Source: Bradyrhizobium viridifuturi
GTDB taxonomy: Bacteria > Pseudomonadota > Alphaproteobacteria > Rhizobiales > Xanthobacteraceae
Length of the DNA: 64,000 bases
NCBI RefSeq assembly: GCF_001238275.1
Contig: NZ_LGTB01000015.1
Coordinates: 62,001-126,000, forward strand
Reading direction: 5' to 3'
Shown: positions 52,249 to 61,785 of the stretch, piece by piece
How the letters are laid out: every line of letters begins with the position of its first letter
Numbering within the stretch: position 1 is the first letter of the stretch
Program-made: the position numbers and the translations under genes
The notes under the pieces: generated by a model
Database searches by the model: none
What the model was told of the DNA's origin: nothing
The model's input: only the letters and a program-made list of their open reading frames with translations

Positions 52249-53418
52249 GTGACTGAGGGGTTTGGCGTGACTGAGCAGGTTCAAGAGGGTTCATCACAAG
52301 TCACCCAACCGGCTCTTGCTCCGGCGACAGCGCCAGATGCACCGAAATCGGCGACCAAGGGCTTCTGGCGCCGCTTTGCGATTCCGCTGTTTGCGGTGCT
52401 CGTCGCGCTCGCCTTCGTCGTCGTGGCGACCTCGCACTGGAATGCGTGGGTCGGCAGCGCGACGATCCAGACCACCGATGATGCCTATGTGCGGGCCGAG
52501 CTGACCCAGCTCTCCAGCCGCGTCTCGGGCGAGGTGCTCACGGTCGCCGTCTCCGATTTCCAGCGCGTCAAGGCCGGTGATCTCCTGGTGCAGATCGATC
52601 CTGCCGACTACCAGGCGCAGGTCGCACAGGCGGAGGCAGGCGTGGTCGGCGCGCAGGCCGCGCTCGACAACCTCAACAACCAGGTCGAGCTGCAATACGC
52701 GACGATCGCGCAGGCCGAGGCGTCGCGGTTGTCCGCCGAGGCGCAGCAGACCCTGGCAAAGCAGGAGGAGGAGCGTCAGCAGTCGCTGTCGCAAACCGAT
52801 GCCGGCACGCGGCAGCGGCTCGAGCAGGCGACGGCTTCCTACGCCAAGGCCGAGGCTGACGTGAAGGCCAGCCGCGCGGTGATCGCCGCGCAGCGCCACC
52901 AGCTCGAGGTCCTGCAGGGCACCAAGAAGCAGCGCGCCGCCGACCTCGACGCCGCCAAGGCGCTGCTGGCGTCGGCTAGGCTCAAGCTCGGCTACACCAG
53001 GATCGTTGCGCCGTTCGACGGCGTCACCGGCGAGCGCCAGGTGCAGCCGGGCGATTACGTCAACATCGGCACCAATCTGGTCAATGTCGTGCCGCTGCCG
53101 AATGTCTATGTGATCGCCAACTACAAGGAGACCCAGCTGACCAACGTCAGACCGGGCCAGCCGGTCGCGGTCACCGTGGATACATTCTCCGGCCAGACGC
53201 TGCGCGGCGTCGTCGAACGCATCGCGCCGGCGAGCGGATCGCAATTCGCGCTGCTGCCGCCCGACAACGCCACTGGCAATTTCACCAAGGTGGTGCAGCG
53301 CATCCCGGTGCGCATCCAGTTCGACAAGGGCCAGCCATTGCTCGAACGCCTGCTGCCGGGCATGTCGGTCGTCACCCGCATCAACACCAGCGAGGCGGTC
53401 GCCAATGGCGGAAAGTGA
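52249..53418 (+). CDS. HlyD/EmrA-family membrane fusion protein
   Basis: This is the periplasmic adaptor of a tripartite efflux pump. The 389-residue protein has a cytoplasmic tail, one membrane helix (about 43-61), a biotinyl-lipoyl half motif (SGEVLTVAVSDFQRVKAGDLL), a long coiled-coil hairpin (about 120-240), and the matching C-terminal half (YTRIVAPFDGVTGERQVQPGDYV). GTG 52249 is used and GTG 52267 is possible. It overlaps the DHA2 transporter gene by 14 bp. An outer-membrane channel is not encoded nearby. Confidence 0.9.
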   Translation: MTEGFGVTEQVQEGSSQVTQPALAPATAPDAPKSATKGFWRRFAIPLFAVLVALAFVVVATSHWNAWVGSATIQTTDDAYVRAELTQLSSRVSGEVLTVAVSDFQRVKAGDLLVQIDPADYQAQVAQAEAGVVGAQAALDNLNNQVELQYATIAQAEASRLSAEAQQTLAKQEEERQQSLSQTDAGTRQRLEQATASYAKAEADVKASRAVIAAQRHQLEVLQGTKKQRAADLDAAKALLASARLKLGYTRIVAPFDGVTGERQVQPGDYVNIGTNLVNVVPLPNVYVIANYKETQLTNVRPGQPVAVTVDTFSGQTLRGVVERIAPASGSQFALLPPDNATGNFTKVVQRIPVRIQFDKGQPLLERLLPGMSVVTRINTSEAVANGGK

Positions 53419-55033
53419 CGACCGCGATCGCGGCCCGGTCTCGCGCGGCGACGTCGCGCGCTATCCGGTGTTCGCGGTCGTCGCCGTGCTGCTCGGCGCG
53501 TTTCTGGCGAATTTCGACAGCCGCCTGACCACGGTCGGGCTGCCCGATCTGCGCGGCGCGTTCTCGCTCACCTTCGACGAGGGTGCGTGGCTCTCGACCG
53601 CCGCGATCGGCTCGCAGATATTCATCGCACCCGCGGTCGCCTGGCTCGCCACCGCGTTCGGCCTGCGTCGCGTGCTCGGAATTCCGAGCCTGGTCTATGC
53701 CGTGGTGTCGCTGACCATCCCGTTCGTGCGCGACTACACGACGCTGATCGCACTCAGCATCGCGCACGGCATGCTGCTTGGCACCTTCGTTCCGGCGACG
53801 CTGATGATCATCCTGCGCAACCTGCCGATCCGCTGGTGGGTGCCGGGGATCGCGTTGTATTCGATCCGCGTCGGCTTCGCGCTGGACTCGTCGAGCTCGC
53901 TGGTCGGCTTCTATGTCGAGCATCTCGGCTGGCAGTGGCTGTATTGGCAGGGCGTGGTGATCGCGCCGCTGATGGGGTTGATGGTGTATCTCGGCACGCC
54001 GAGGGAGCCGGTCAATCGCGACCTGCTGCATCATGCCGATTGGGGCGGCATGCTGCTGCTCGGCGCCGGCGTCGCGATGGTCTATGCCGGGCTCGATCAG
54101 GGCAACCGGCTGGACTGGCTCTCATCGGGCACCGTGATGGCGCTGCTGATCGGGGGCGGACTGCTGATCATCGGCTTCATGATCAACGAGATGGTCGCGC
54201 CCCGGCCATGGGCGCATTTCAACGTGCTGTTCTCGCGCAATATCGGGCTCTCGCTGATCGTCATCCTGCTGTACACGCTGACCAGCCTGTCGAACTCGTC
54301 GCTGGTGCCGAACTTCCTCGGCACCGTCGCCGCGCTGCGGCCGGAGCAGTCGGGCGTGCTGCTGTTCACCTACGGCGCGCTGCCGATGTTCGCGCTGGTG
54401 CCGATCTCGATCCTGCTGCTCCGCCATCTCGATCCGCGTGTCGTCGTGGTGCTCGGCTTTTCGGCATTCGCGGCCGCCAATCTCTGGGGCACGCAGCTCA
54501 GCCACATCTGGGCGCGGGAGGATTTCGTCGGCATCGTCCTGCTCACGTCGGTGGGGCAGGCGTTCACGCTGCTGCCGATCATCATTATGGCGCTGTCCAA
54601 TTCCGATCCGTCACGGGCGACCGCGTTCGCGGCCTACATCCAGATCATGCGGCTCGGCGGCGCCGAGATCGGCGTGGCCCTGATGGGGACCTGGCTGCGC
54701 GTTCGCGAGCAAATTCATTCGAACTATCTCGGACAGCACGTCCAGAACGGCGACGTCGACGTCGTCAACCTGCTGAAGCGGCTGGCGGGAGAGTTTTCCG
54801 GCCATGGCGTGGGGACTGCGATGGGGCGGGCCGTCGGCACGCTGGCGGCCCTGGTGCAGCGCGAGGCCAATACGCTCGCCTACATCGACGGCTTCTGGCT
54901 GTGCTTCTGGCTCGCGATCGCGGCGCTGTTCGTCGTAGCCCTGATCGCCCGCGCGCCGCAGGGCCCGCTGTCGCCTGTGCCGCTCAGCTTCATCAGGAAT
55001 CTGCTGCGCAAATCGGGCGCCGCCGCGTCCTGA
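53405..55033 (+). CDS. DHA2/EmrB-type MFS multidrug transporter
   Basis: The 542-residue protein has 14 predicted membrane helices with the EmrB-type proton-antiport layout (VAVLLGAFLANFDSRLTTVGLPDL at the start). It exports drugs or lipophilic compounds with the preceding adaptor. The gene overlaps emrA and ends 132 bp before the polyketide synthase gene on the same strand, which suggests but does not prove that the pump handles that enzyme's product. Confidence 0.9.
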   Translation: MAESDDRDRGPVSRGDVARYPVFAVVAVLLGAFLANFDSRLTTVGLPDLRGAFSLTFDEGAWLSTAAIGSQIFIAPAVAWLATAFGLRRVLGIPSLVYAVVSLTIPFVRDYTTLIALSIAHGMLLGTFVPATLMIILRNLPIRWWVPGIALYSIRVGFALDSSSSLVGFYVEHLGWQWLYWQGVVIAPLMGLMVYLGTPREPVNRDLLHHADWGGMLLLGAGVAMVYAGLDQGNRLDWLSSGTVMALLIGGGLLIIGFMINEMVAPRPWAHFNVLFSRNIGLSLIVILLYTLTSLSNSSLVPNFLGTVAALRPEQSGVLLFTYGALPMFALVPISILLLRHLDPRVVVVLGFSAFAAANLWGTQLSHIWAREDFVGIVLLTSVGQAFTLLPIIIMALSNSDPSRATAFAAYIQIMRLGGAEIGVALMGTWLRVREQIHSNYLGQHVQNGDVDVVNLLKRLAGEFSGHGVGTAMGRAVGTLAALVQREANTLAYIDGFWLCFWLAIAALFVVALIARAPQGPLSPVPLSFIRNLLRKSGAAAS

Positions 55034-55165
55034 TTGGCGAAGAGCGCGACGCGGCTGTCGCCGCCGGGGTCAACTTATAGTGACTGCCGCGCTCCCTCTA
55101 TCTCGCCGGCGTCTGAAATATTTTGCGCACCGCGTGGTTCCACAACCGGGGGAACTGGAGCCACG

Positions 55166-56227
55166 ATGATCGAGACCACGCAGACGGCCGCACTTGTTTC
55201 CATGGCGACAGCGGTTCCACCGCATCTATTCCATCAGGGGCAGATCCTGCAGGCCGCACGCAGCCTTCTTGCCGACCGCTATCCCGAATTCGAGACGCTC
55301 TCCAGCCTGTTTGCCAACACCGGCATCCAGCATCGCCATGGCGTGAAGCCGATCGAATGGTATCTCGAACGACGCGGTTGGCCGGAGCGAACGCAGGCCT
55401 TCCTGGAAGGCGCCGAGGCGCTGTTCGTCGATGCCGCCGGCAAGGCGATCGCGGCCGCCGGCTTGACCGGCAGCGAGATCGATACCGTGGTCACGGTGTG
55501 CTCGACCGGCATCGCCACGCCGACGCTGGAGGCGCGCGTCGCCGGCAAGCTCGGTCTGCGGCCGGATGTGTCGCGTGTGCCGGTGTTTGGTCTCGGCTGC
55601 GCGGGCGGCGTGTCTGGCCTCTCGATCGCGGCGCGGCTGGCGCAGGCGCGGCCCGGCGCGAACGTGCTGCTGGTTGCGCTCGAGCTCTGCACGCTCGCGG
55701 TTCGCCACGACGAGCTGACCAAGGCGAACATCGTTGCGGCCAGCCTGTTCGGCGATGGCGCCGCGGCGATCGTGCTGCGCGCCGGCGACGGCGGTGCGAC
55801 GCGGATCGAGGCGGCCGGCGAAAAGCTGTGGCCGGATACGCTCGACGTGATGGGCTGGACGGTCGATCCGGAAGGATTCGGCGTCGTCTTCCAGCGTACC
55901 ATTCCGGATTTCGTCCGCGACCACGTTGGATCCGCGGTTGCCGAAATTCTGGAACGGATGGAGCTTGCGGCCGATGACATCGATCGCTTCGTCTGCCATC
56001 CCGGCGGCTCCAAGGTGATCACGGCGCTGGAGCGGGCGCTCGCGCTAGACCAGGGTACGCTCGATCACGAACGCGATGTCATCGCGGCGTGCGGCAACAT
56101 GTCGGCCCCGACGGTTCTGTTTGTTCTCGAACGCGCCCGCGCCAAGGGATTGCCGCCGCGCGCGCTGCTCACCGCGCTCGGGCCGGGCTTCACGCTGAGC
56201 TGCGTAGCGCTGAGGCACGCGGCGTGA
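55166..56227 (+). CDS. Type III polyketide synthase
   Basis: The 353-residue homodimeric-type enzyme condenses an acyl-CoA starter with malonyl-CoA. The full Cys-His-Asn triad is visible: Cys145 in GLGCAGGVSGLS, His278 in FVCHPGGSK, and Asn311 in CGNMSAPTVLFVLERA. The starter and ring type cannot be read from sequence; bacterial relatives make alkylresorcinols, alkylpyrones or phloroglucinols. ATG 55166 is preceded by GGAG. The stop overlaps the start of an ICMT-type methyltransferase gene, the same pairing as bpsA-bpsB in Bacillus and srsA-srsB in Streptomyces. Confidence 0.93.
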   Translation: MIETTQTAALVSMATAVPPHLFHQGQILQAARSLLADRYPEFETLSSLFANTGIQHRHGVKPIEWYLERRGWPERTQAFLEGAEALFVDAAGKAIAAAGLTGSEIDTVVTVCSTGIATPTLEARVAGKLGLRPDVSRVPVFGLGCAGGVSGLSIAARLAQARPGANVLLVALELCTLAVRHDELTKANIVAASLFGDGAAAIVLRAGDGGATRIEAAGEKLWPDTLDVMGWTVDPEGFGVVFQRTIPDFVRDHVGSAVAEILERMELAADDIDRFVCHPGGSKVITALERALALDQGTLDHERDVIAACGNMSAPTVLFVLERARAKGLPPRALLTALGPGFTLSCVALRHAA

Positions 56228-56736
56228 GCTTCGCCTCGGTCATCCTTGCACTGGTCACGCTGCAGCGCCTCGGCGAGCTCGCGCTGTCCCGTCGCAACAC
56301 GGCGCGGCTGCTGGCGCAAGGCGCGATCGAGGTCGGTGCCGCTCACTACCCGCTCATCGTGCTGCTTCACGCCGGCTGGCTGACCGCGCTGTGGGTCTGG
56401 GGCCGTAACCAGGACGTCAACCTGGCTGCGCTGGCGGCCTTCGTGGCGCTGCAGGGCCTGCGGCTGTGGATCCTCGCCGCGCTCGGGCCGCGATGGACCA
56501 CGCGGATCATCGTGCTGCCGGGTGCGCCGCTGATCGTATCCGGGCCGTACCGGTACTTCCCGCATCCGAACTATGCCGTCGTCGTCGCTGAAATCGCGCT
56601 GCTGCCGCTCGCGCTGCACCTGCCGGTGCTGGCGCTGATCTTCACCGTGCTCAATCTCGCGGTGCTTGCAGTGCGAATTCGCGCCGAGAGCCGTGCGCTG
56701 TCGGTTTCCGGCTGGCCACGCGTCAGCACGTCATGA
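56224..56736 (+). CDS. Isoprenylcysteine carboxyl methyltransferase (ICMT) family protein
   Basis: The 170-residue membrane protein has about four or five helices and the ICMT signature GPYRYFPHPNYAVVVAEIALLPLA. In bacteria, members next to type III polyketide synthases O-methylate the polyketide product (BpsB, SrsB). The start is GTG 56224 inside the synthase stop (GTGA). The stop overlaps the next transporter start (ATGA), so synthase, methyltransferase and transporter are translationally coupled. Confidence 0.9.
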   Translation: MSFASVILALVTLQRLGELALSRRNTARLLAQGAIEVGAAHYPLIVLLHAGWLTALWVWGRNQDVNLAALAAFVALQGLRLWILAALGPRWTTRIIVLPGAPLIVSGPYRYFPHPNYAVVVAEIALLPLALHLPVLALIFTVLNLAVLAVRIRAESRALSVSGWPRVSTS

Positions 56737-58307
56737 GCAAGCAGCCAGATCACCCAGCCGACAGCCCATCGGCTGCGACCTGGGCAGGCTTCCTGCTGAT
56801 GTGCCTCGGCATGTTCATGGCGATCCTCGACATCCAGGTCGTCGCGACCTCGCTGCCGACGATCCAGCGCGCGCTTGCGATCTCGCCTTCGGCGATGAGC
56901 TGGATCCAGACCGCCTATCTGATCGCCGAGGTGATCGCGATCCCGCTGACCGGACTGTTCACCCATGCGCTGTCGTTGCGATGGCTGTTCGTCATCGCCG
57001 TCAGCCTGTTCACCCTCGCGTCGGTCGGCTGCGCTTTCAGCGGCGGCTTCGCCGTGCTGCTGGTGTTTCGCTTGCTGCAGGGATTTTCCGGCGGCGTCCT
57101 GATCCCCGCGGTGTTCTCCGCGGTGTTCACGCTGTTTCCGCCGCGCCTTCATGCGGTGGCCACCACGATCGGCGGCGCCGTCGCCGTGCTCGCGCCGACC
57201 GTTGGACCTGTCGTCGGCGGCTGGATCACGCAGACCTGGTCGTGGCCATGGCTGTTCCTGATCAATCTGGTTCCGGGGACGATCGCGGCCCTGGTCACGC
57301 CGTTGCTGCTTCCGAAAGCAGGAATGCATCTTCGCGCGTTCTCCATGCTGGACAAATCGTCGCTGGTCCTGCTCGCGGCAGCCCTCGCAAGCCTGATGAT
57401 CGGGCTCAAGGAAGCGCCGCAGCGCGGCTGGGCCTCGATGCTCTGCCTCAGCCTGCTGATCGGAAGCATTGCCGGGACGGCGCTGCTGATCCGGCGCACG
57501 CTCCGCGCGGCGGATCCGATCGCACAATTGACCTTGTTCCGGCGGCGCTCGTTCGCGGTCGGTTGTGCGCTGAGCTTCTGCCTCGGCATCGGCCTGTATG
57601 GATCGACCTATCTGATGCCCGTCTTCCTCGGTTTCGTCCGCCGCCATGACGCCTTCGAGATCGGCACCATCATGCTGGTCACGGGCGTTGCGCAGCTCGG
57701 CGCCGCGCCGCTTGCGACATTCCTCGAGAGTCGCGTCGGCGCGCTGGCGCTAACCGCTACGGGCTTTGCCTTGTTCGCGCTCGGCCTCGGCTTCAGCGCC
57801 TTTCAGCCCCGTACGGCCGATTTCGGCGAGATGCTCTGGCCGCAGATCGTGCGCGGCGTCGCCATCATGTTCTGCCTGCTGCCGCCGACGCGTTTTGCGC
57901 TGGGCTGCCTGCCGGAGGCCGAGATTGCCGACGCCAGCGGATTGTTCAACCTGATGCGAAATCTGGGTGGCGCGATCGGGATCGCCCTGATCGACACCAT
58001 CCTCTATGGTCGAAGCCCGATCTATGGCGAGGATTTTCGGGCGCGCCTGCTGGCAGGCGATGTCAACGCGGCGCAGGCGATCGGGCTCGATCCGATGTTG
58101 CTGATCAACCGTCCGCCGGGTCCGCCTGATGATGCGACGGTGGCGTTTGTCCGCCCGCTGGTCGAGCGGGCGTCGCTCGCACTCACCGTCAACGAGGCAT
58201 GGGCAATGCTCGCCTGCGTGGCGATCGCAGGATTGCTGGTGGTGCCGTTCGCACGCGACCAGGTGCCGGCATCGCTCGAGGTGCCGCGGGAATGCGAGCT
58301 AGATTGA
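56733..58307 (+). CDS. DHA2-family MFS transporter, polyketide-cluster exporter candidate
   Basis: The 524-residue protein has 14 membrane helices with MAILDIQVVATSLPTIQRAL in helix 1 and RLLQGFSGGVLIPAVFSAVF in helices 4-5, typical of drug:proton antiporters. It overlaps the methyltransferase gene by 4 bp, so export of the methylated polyketide is the simplest guess. The C-terminus converges with the EI24-type gene and the two coding regions overlap by 9 bp. Confidence 0.9.
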   Translation: MSKQPDHPADSPSAATWAGFLLMCLGMFMAILDIQVVATSLPTIQRALAISPSAMSWIQTAYLIAEVIAIPLTGLFTHALSLRWLFVIAVSLFTLASVGCAFSGGFAVLLVFRLLQGFSGGVLIPAVFSAVFTLFPPRLHAVATTIGGAVAVLAPTVGPVVGGWITQTWSWPWLFLINLVPGTIAALVTPLLLPKAGMHLRAFSMLDKSSLVLLAAALASLMIGLKEAPQRGWASMLCLSLLIGSIAGTALLIRRTLRAADPIAQLTLFRRRSFAVGCALSFCLGIGLYGSTYLMPVFLGFVRRHDAFEIGTIMLVTGVAQLGAAPLATFLESRVGALALTATGFALFALGLGFSAFQPRTADFGEMLWPQIVRGVAIMFCLLPPTRFALGCLPEAEIADASGLFNLMRNLGGAIGIALIDTILYGRSPIYGEDFRARLLAGDVNAAQAIGLDPMLLINRPPGPPDDATVAFVRPLVERASLALTVNEAWAMLACVAIAGLLVVPFARDQVPASLEVPRECELD

Positions 58308-59051
58308 GGAGACGTTGCTTCGCCGCGCCGGCTCGATCAGTTCGCGGCGCGGGCCCGACAGCCGCTTGTACATGTGGACCATGAAGGCCATGCCGAACAG
58401 CGGCGTTGCCAGATTGACGACCGGGATCGAGACGAAGGCCGCGATGAACAGGCCGGCGGTGAACACGGTCGCCGCGTTCTCCTTGCGCATCGCCTTGGCG
58501 TCGTCGGGCGAGCGGAACCGCATCGCTGCGAGCTCGAAATATTCGCGGCCGAGCAGCCAGGCGGTCGCGATGAAGAAGATGATGAAGCCCGCGCCCGCGA
58601 ACAGCACGAACGGCAGCGCGACCAGATACACCAGCACCGTCAGCAGCGCCGTCTTGACGCCCTCGATGGTCGCGAGCGTGACCGGCAGCGCCACGCCGGG
58701 ATGGTCGGCCGGATAGTGCTCGCGCTCGACATGGTCCGCGACATCATCGACGAATAGGCTCGCCACCAGCGAGGTGATCGCGGGCATCAGGAAGATGCCG
58801 CCGAGCACGACGCCAAGGCCGGCTGAGATCGAGATGATCCACGACAGCACGTGCAGCATGGAATGGAAGTTGGGGCCGAGCATGCCTTCGGCCCAGACCT
58901 CGCCGGTGTCGGCAAACCAGCTCAGCAGCCGCTGCAATCCGATCGCCAGCACGGTGATCAGCACCAGCGCAAGCCCGATCGAGCGCCACAGGATCGTGCG
59001 CATCGGCGGGGACAGGATTTGCGAAAGCGCCTTGACGGCGGCGTCCAACAT
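58299..59051 (-). CDS. EI24/CysZ-like domain membrane protein
   Basis: The 250-residue protein has about four membrane segments and the EI24 pattern (IFLMPAITSLVASLFVDDVADHVE, FIATAWLLGREYFELAAMRF, TPLFGMAFMVHMYKRL). CysZ relatives transport sulfate, but the family also includes uncharacterised proteins, and no cys genes are nearby. ATG 59051 with GAGG upstream is preferred; the longer frame has a non-hydrophobic, unlikely extension. Confidence 0.82.
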   Translation of the reverse strand: MLDAAVKALSQILSPPMRTILWRSIGLALVLITVLAIGLQRLLSWFADTGEVWAEGMLGPNFHSMLHVLSWIISISAGLGVVLGGIFLMPAITSLVASLFVDDVADHVEREHYPADHPGVALPVTLATIEGVKTALLTVLVYLVALPFVLFAGAGFIIFFIATAWLLGREYFELAAMRFRSPDDAKAMRKENAATVFTAGLFIAAFVSIPVVNLATPLFGMAFMVHMYKRLSGPRRELIEPARRSNVSSI

Positions 59052-59145
59052 GACCGGGTTACCTCTAGCAAATAACGAGCGAGAGGTAGCCACCCAATGT
59101 GGCTTCGGCAAGTGCCGTCTGTGCCGCAGTAACAGCGTTTTCGAG

Positions 59146-60558
59146 CTAGGCGTCGAGTGGCTTGCCGCGGACGTTGGGTCCCCAGACGCCAATGGCAATG
59201 ATCACGATCACCATCGCCGCGGTGATCAGGCCGAACACCCCGAGGACGCCGGCCTCCTTCAACATGAACGCCACGATGAAGCCGGAGAAGGTCGCGCTGA
59301 GCCGGCTCATCGAATAGACGAGCCCCGCCGCACGCGCCCGGATCGCGGTCGGGAACACCTCGGTCTGGTAGGCGTGATAGGCGTAGGACAGCGTCATGTT
59401 GGCGCCGGTCACCAGCACGCCGCTCGCGATCAGCAGCATAGGCGCGGTGAGCTGCGCGAAGGCGAGGCCGAATATGGAGATCGCGGCGGCGGCGCCGCAG
59501 ATGATCCATTTGCGCTCGAAGCGGTCGGCGAAGGTTGCGGCGAGCAGCGGCGCGAGCGGATAGGCAAACGCGATGATGAAGGAATATTGCAGGCTCTTGG
59601 TGACGTTGATGCCCTTCTCGACCAATAACGCCGGAACCCAGTTGGAGAAGCCGTAGACGCCGAACGCCTGGCAGAGGTTGAAGATCATGAACAGCACGAC
59701 GAGCGAGGCGTAGGGCGGCCTGAACAGGTCGGCATAACCGGTCTCCGCCGCCGCACGTGCCGGCGCCGTCGTGGCCGCGGGGACAGCGCGCGGCGCGGCC
59801 GCCGGCGATGAGGCTTCGAGCGTCCGCATGATCTTCTCGGCCTCGGCGAGGCGTCCATGGCGGGCCAGCCAGAGCGGGCTTTCCGGCACGTAGAGCCGCA
59901 GCACCCAGATGATCATGCTGGCGGCCGCACCGATCAGCACCACCCAGCGCCAGCCGTCGATGCCGTAAGGCGTGAGCGGCACCAGCCACCACGACAATGC
60001 GGCGACGATCGGCACCGCCGACAGCATCACCGCCTGGTTGATCGCAAAGGCCCGGCCGCGCATCCAGCTTGGCACCAGCTCGGTGATGTAGGCGTCGATG
60101 GTGATGACCTCGATGCCGATCCCGATTCCGGCGACGAAGCGCCACAGCAGCACGCCGCCGGCGCTGACCTGGCACGCCATGATGACCGATGCCGCGCTGT
60201 AGAACAGCAGCGAGTAAGTGAAGACGGCCTTGCGCCCGTAACGGTCGGCGAGAAAGCCGAGGCAGAAGGTGCCGATGAACAGGCCGGCGAAGGTCGCTGC
60301 GACGAAGGCGCCGATCCCTGAGAAGCCGAAGAAGGCCTGCGTCGTCGTGGTCATCAGCCCGCTGCGGGCGAGGCCCGGCGCGATGTAGCCGGTAAAGAAC
60401 AGATCGTAGATTTCGAAGCAGCCGCCGAGCGAGAGCAGGATCACCAGCCGCCAGACATAGCCGGACGCCGGCAGTACCTCGAGCCGTCGTGAAATCTGGT
60501 CCGGTCCGCTTGTCGTGTTGACGCGATCGGCAACCGAGCCGAGTTCGACGGCGCTCAT
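59146..60558 (-). CDS. MFS transporter, sugar/organic-acid symporter type
   Basis: The 470-residue protein has 12 membrane helices with the signatures GFLADRYGRKAVF after helix 2 and VPESPLWLARHGRLAEAEKI after helix 6, as in AAHS aromatic-acid and metabolite:H+ symporters. It is likely an importer. It lies next to a LysR gene and the CoA-transferase/lyase pair, so it could bring in their substrate. The gene is on the same strand as lysR, 185 bp downstream of it. Confidence 0.88.
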   Translation of the reverse strand: MSAVELGSVADRVNTTSGPDQISRRLEVLPASGYVWRLVILLSLGGCFEIYDLFFTGYIAPGLARSGLMTTTTQAFFGFSGIGAFVAATFAGLFIGTFCLGFLADRYGRKAVFTYSLLFYSAASVIMACQVSAGGVLLWRFVAGIGIGIEVITIDAYITELVPSWMRGRAFAINQAVMLSAVPIVAALSWWLVPLTPYGIDGWRWVVLIGAAASMIIWVLRLYVPESPLWLARHGRLAEAEKIMRTLEASSPAAAPRAVPAATTAPARAAAETGYADLFRPPYASLVVLFMIFNLCQAFGVYGFSNWVPALLVEKGINVTKSLQYSFIIAFAYPLAPLLAATFADRFERKWIICGAAAAISIFGLAFAQLTAPMLLIASGVLVTGANMTLSYAYHAYQTEVFPTAIRARAAGLVYSMSRLSATFSGFIVAFMLKEAGVLGVFGLITAAMVIVIIAIGVWGPNVRGKPLDA

Positions 60559-60743
60559 GATGGTCCTCCCCGTGTGGTCCAGCGGCCGCCTTTCTTGCGA
60601 AGGCGTGCCGGTTGCGCATGTTTGGCACCTGGGAGCCAGAAATCCAGACGAACATATCGAAGCAATCGTTCGATATTTTCGATCGTACTATCCAGGACGC
60701 GCTTTCTTGACGCGAACCGGCGTCCACTTCGCTTGAAAGCGCT

Positions 60744-61667
60744 TTAGATCAGGAGGGTCGCCTCCCAGGCGCCGCGGCCGACCTGGTCTGCGATCAGGGC
60801 GCGGATCAGGCGGCACATTTCCTCCATGACGTAAGTCATCGGACGGTTGCGCAAGCGGCAGAGATAGAGCGTGCGGGTCAGTTTCGGCTCGACGACTTCG
60901 CGTGCGACCAGCAGCCGTGCCTTCAACGGCTCGCTGACGAAATGGGTGGTCGCAATCGTGCAGCCGAGGCCCGCGGTCAGTGCGCCGATCATGCCGCTGG
61001 TCGAGTTGAGATGCATGATCGCATTGGCCTCGAGCCGCTTCAGCGGAACGGGATCATCGAGCAGCGCGCGCGCCGAGAGCCCGTGTCGCAGCAGGATCAG
61101 CGGCAGCCGCGCCAGTTCCTCGAAGGTGATCGGCGCCTTCCTCCCGATCAGCTTCTCGGTGCCGACGCAGAACATCTGCTCCTCAAGCACCGGCTCGGCG
61201 ACCAGGTCTTTTTCCGACGGCGGATTGTAGACCAGCGCGAGGTCGACATCGGAGCTCAGCAGGTGCAGCAGCGTCGCGCCGGAGAGGCTTTCGGTCAGTG
61301 ACAGCTTCAGGTTCGGATATTTCGTCAGCACGGTCCGCATCAGCGGCACGCCGATCGCCTTCATCCCGGAATTGGCCATGCCGATCGAGATGTCGCCGGC
61401 GATCTCGCTGCCGCCTTCCTTAATCTCGCGTTCGGCCGCCGCCATCGCGCGCAGGATGATGCGGGCATGCTCGTAGAGCCGCTCGCCCGCCGCGGTCGGT
61501 TCCATGCCGCGCGGCTTGCGCTCGAACAGCGGTGTGGCGAATTCGGCTTCCAGATTGGCGATGTGGTGGCTGAGCGCGGACTGCGCGACATTGGCCTGAT
61601 CCGCCGCCCGCGACAGGTTGCGCTGCTCGTAAACCGCGATGAAATAGCGAAGCTGGCGCGAATCCAT
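60744..61667 (-). CDS. LysR-family transcriptional regulator
   Basis: The 307-residue protein has the LysR N-terminal winged helix (LRYFIAVYEQRNLSRAADQANVAQSALSHHI shortened to its core AADQANVAQSALSHH) and a two-lobed effector domain. It resembles the nitrogen-assimilation Nac / benzoate-type branch. It is divergent from the CaiB-type gene across a 118-bp gap, the usual arrangement for control of the adjacent operon and of itself. Confidence 0.93.
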   Translation of the reverse strand: MDSRQLRYFIAVYEQRNLSRAADQANVAQSALSHHIANLEAEFATPLFERKPRGMEPTAAGERLYEHARIILRAMAAAEREIKEGGSEIAGDISIGMANSGMKAIGVPLMRTVLTKYPNLKLSLTESLSGATLLHLLSSDVDLALVYNPPSEKDLVAEPVLEEQMFCVGTEKLIGRKAPITFEELARLPLILLRHGLSARALLDDPVPLKRLEANAIMHLNSTSGMIGALTAGLGCTIATTHFVSEPLKARLLVAREVVEPKLTRTLYLCRLRNRPMTYVMEEMCRLIRALIADQVGRGAWEATLLI

Positions 61668-61785
61668 GGGTTCAGCGTTCTAGAACGGCGAATACACTAT
61701 TCGACAGATTATATTTTTCAGATAGCGTGCGGAAGCCTAACCTGCGCCAACTACTCAAAACGAGCGCAAGAGCACGGAGAAACCG
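61668..61785. promoter_or_regulatory. Divergent promoter region, LysR / CoA-transferase
   Basis: The 118 bp between the divergent start codons holds an AT-rich core, GATTATATTTTTCAG, flanked by CTATT and GATAG halves that form a weak inverted repeat (about 61698-61726). A LysR-type T-N11-A site is likely here but cannot be fixed from sequence. Confidence 0.45.
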
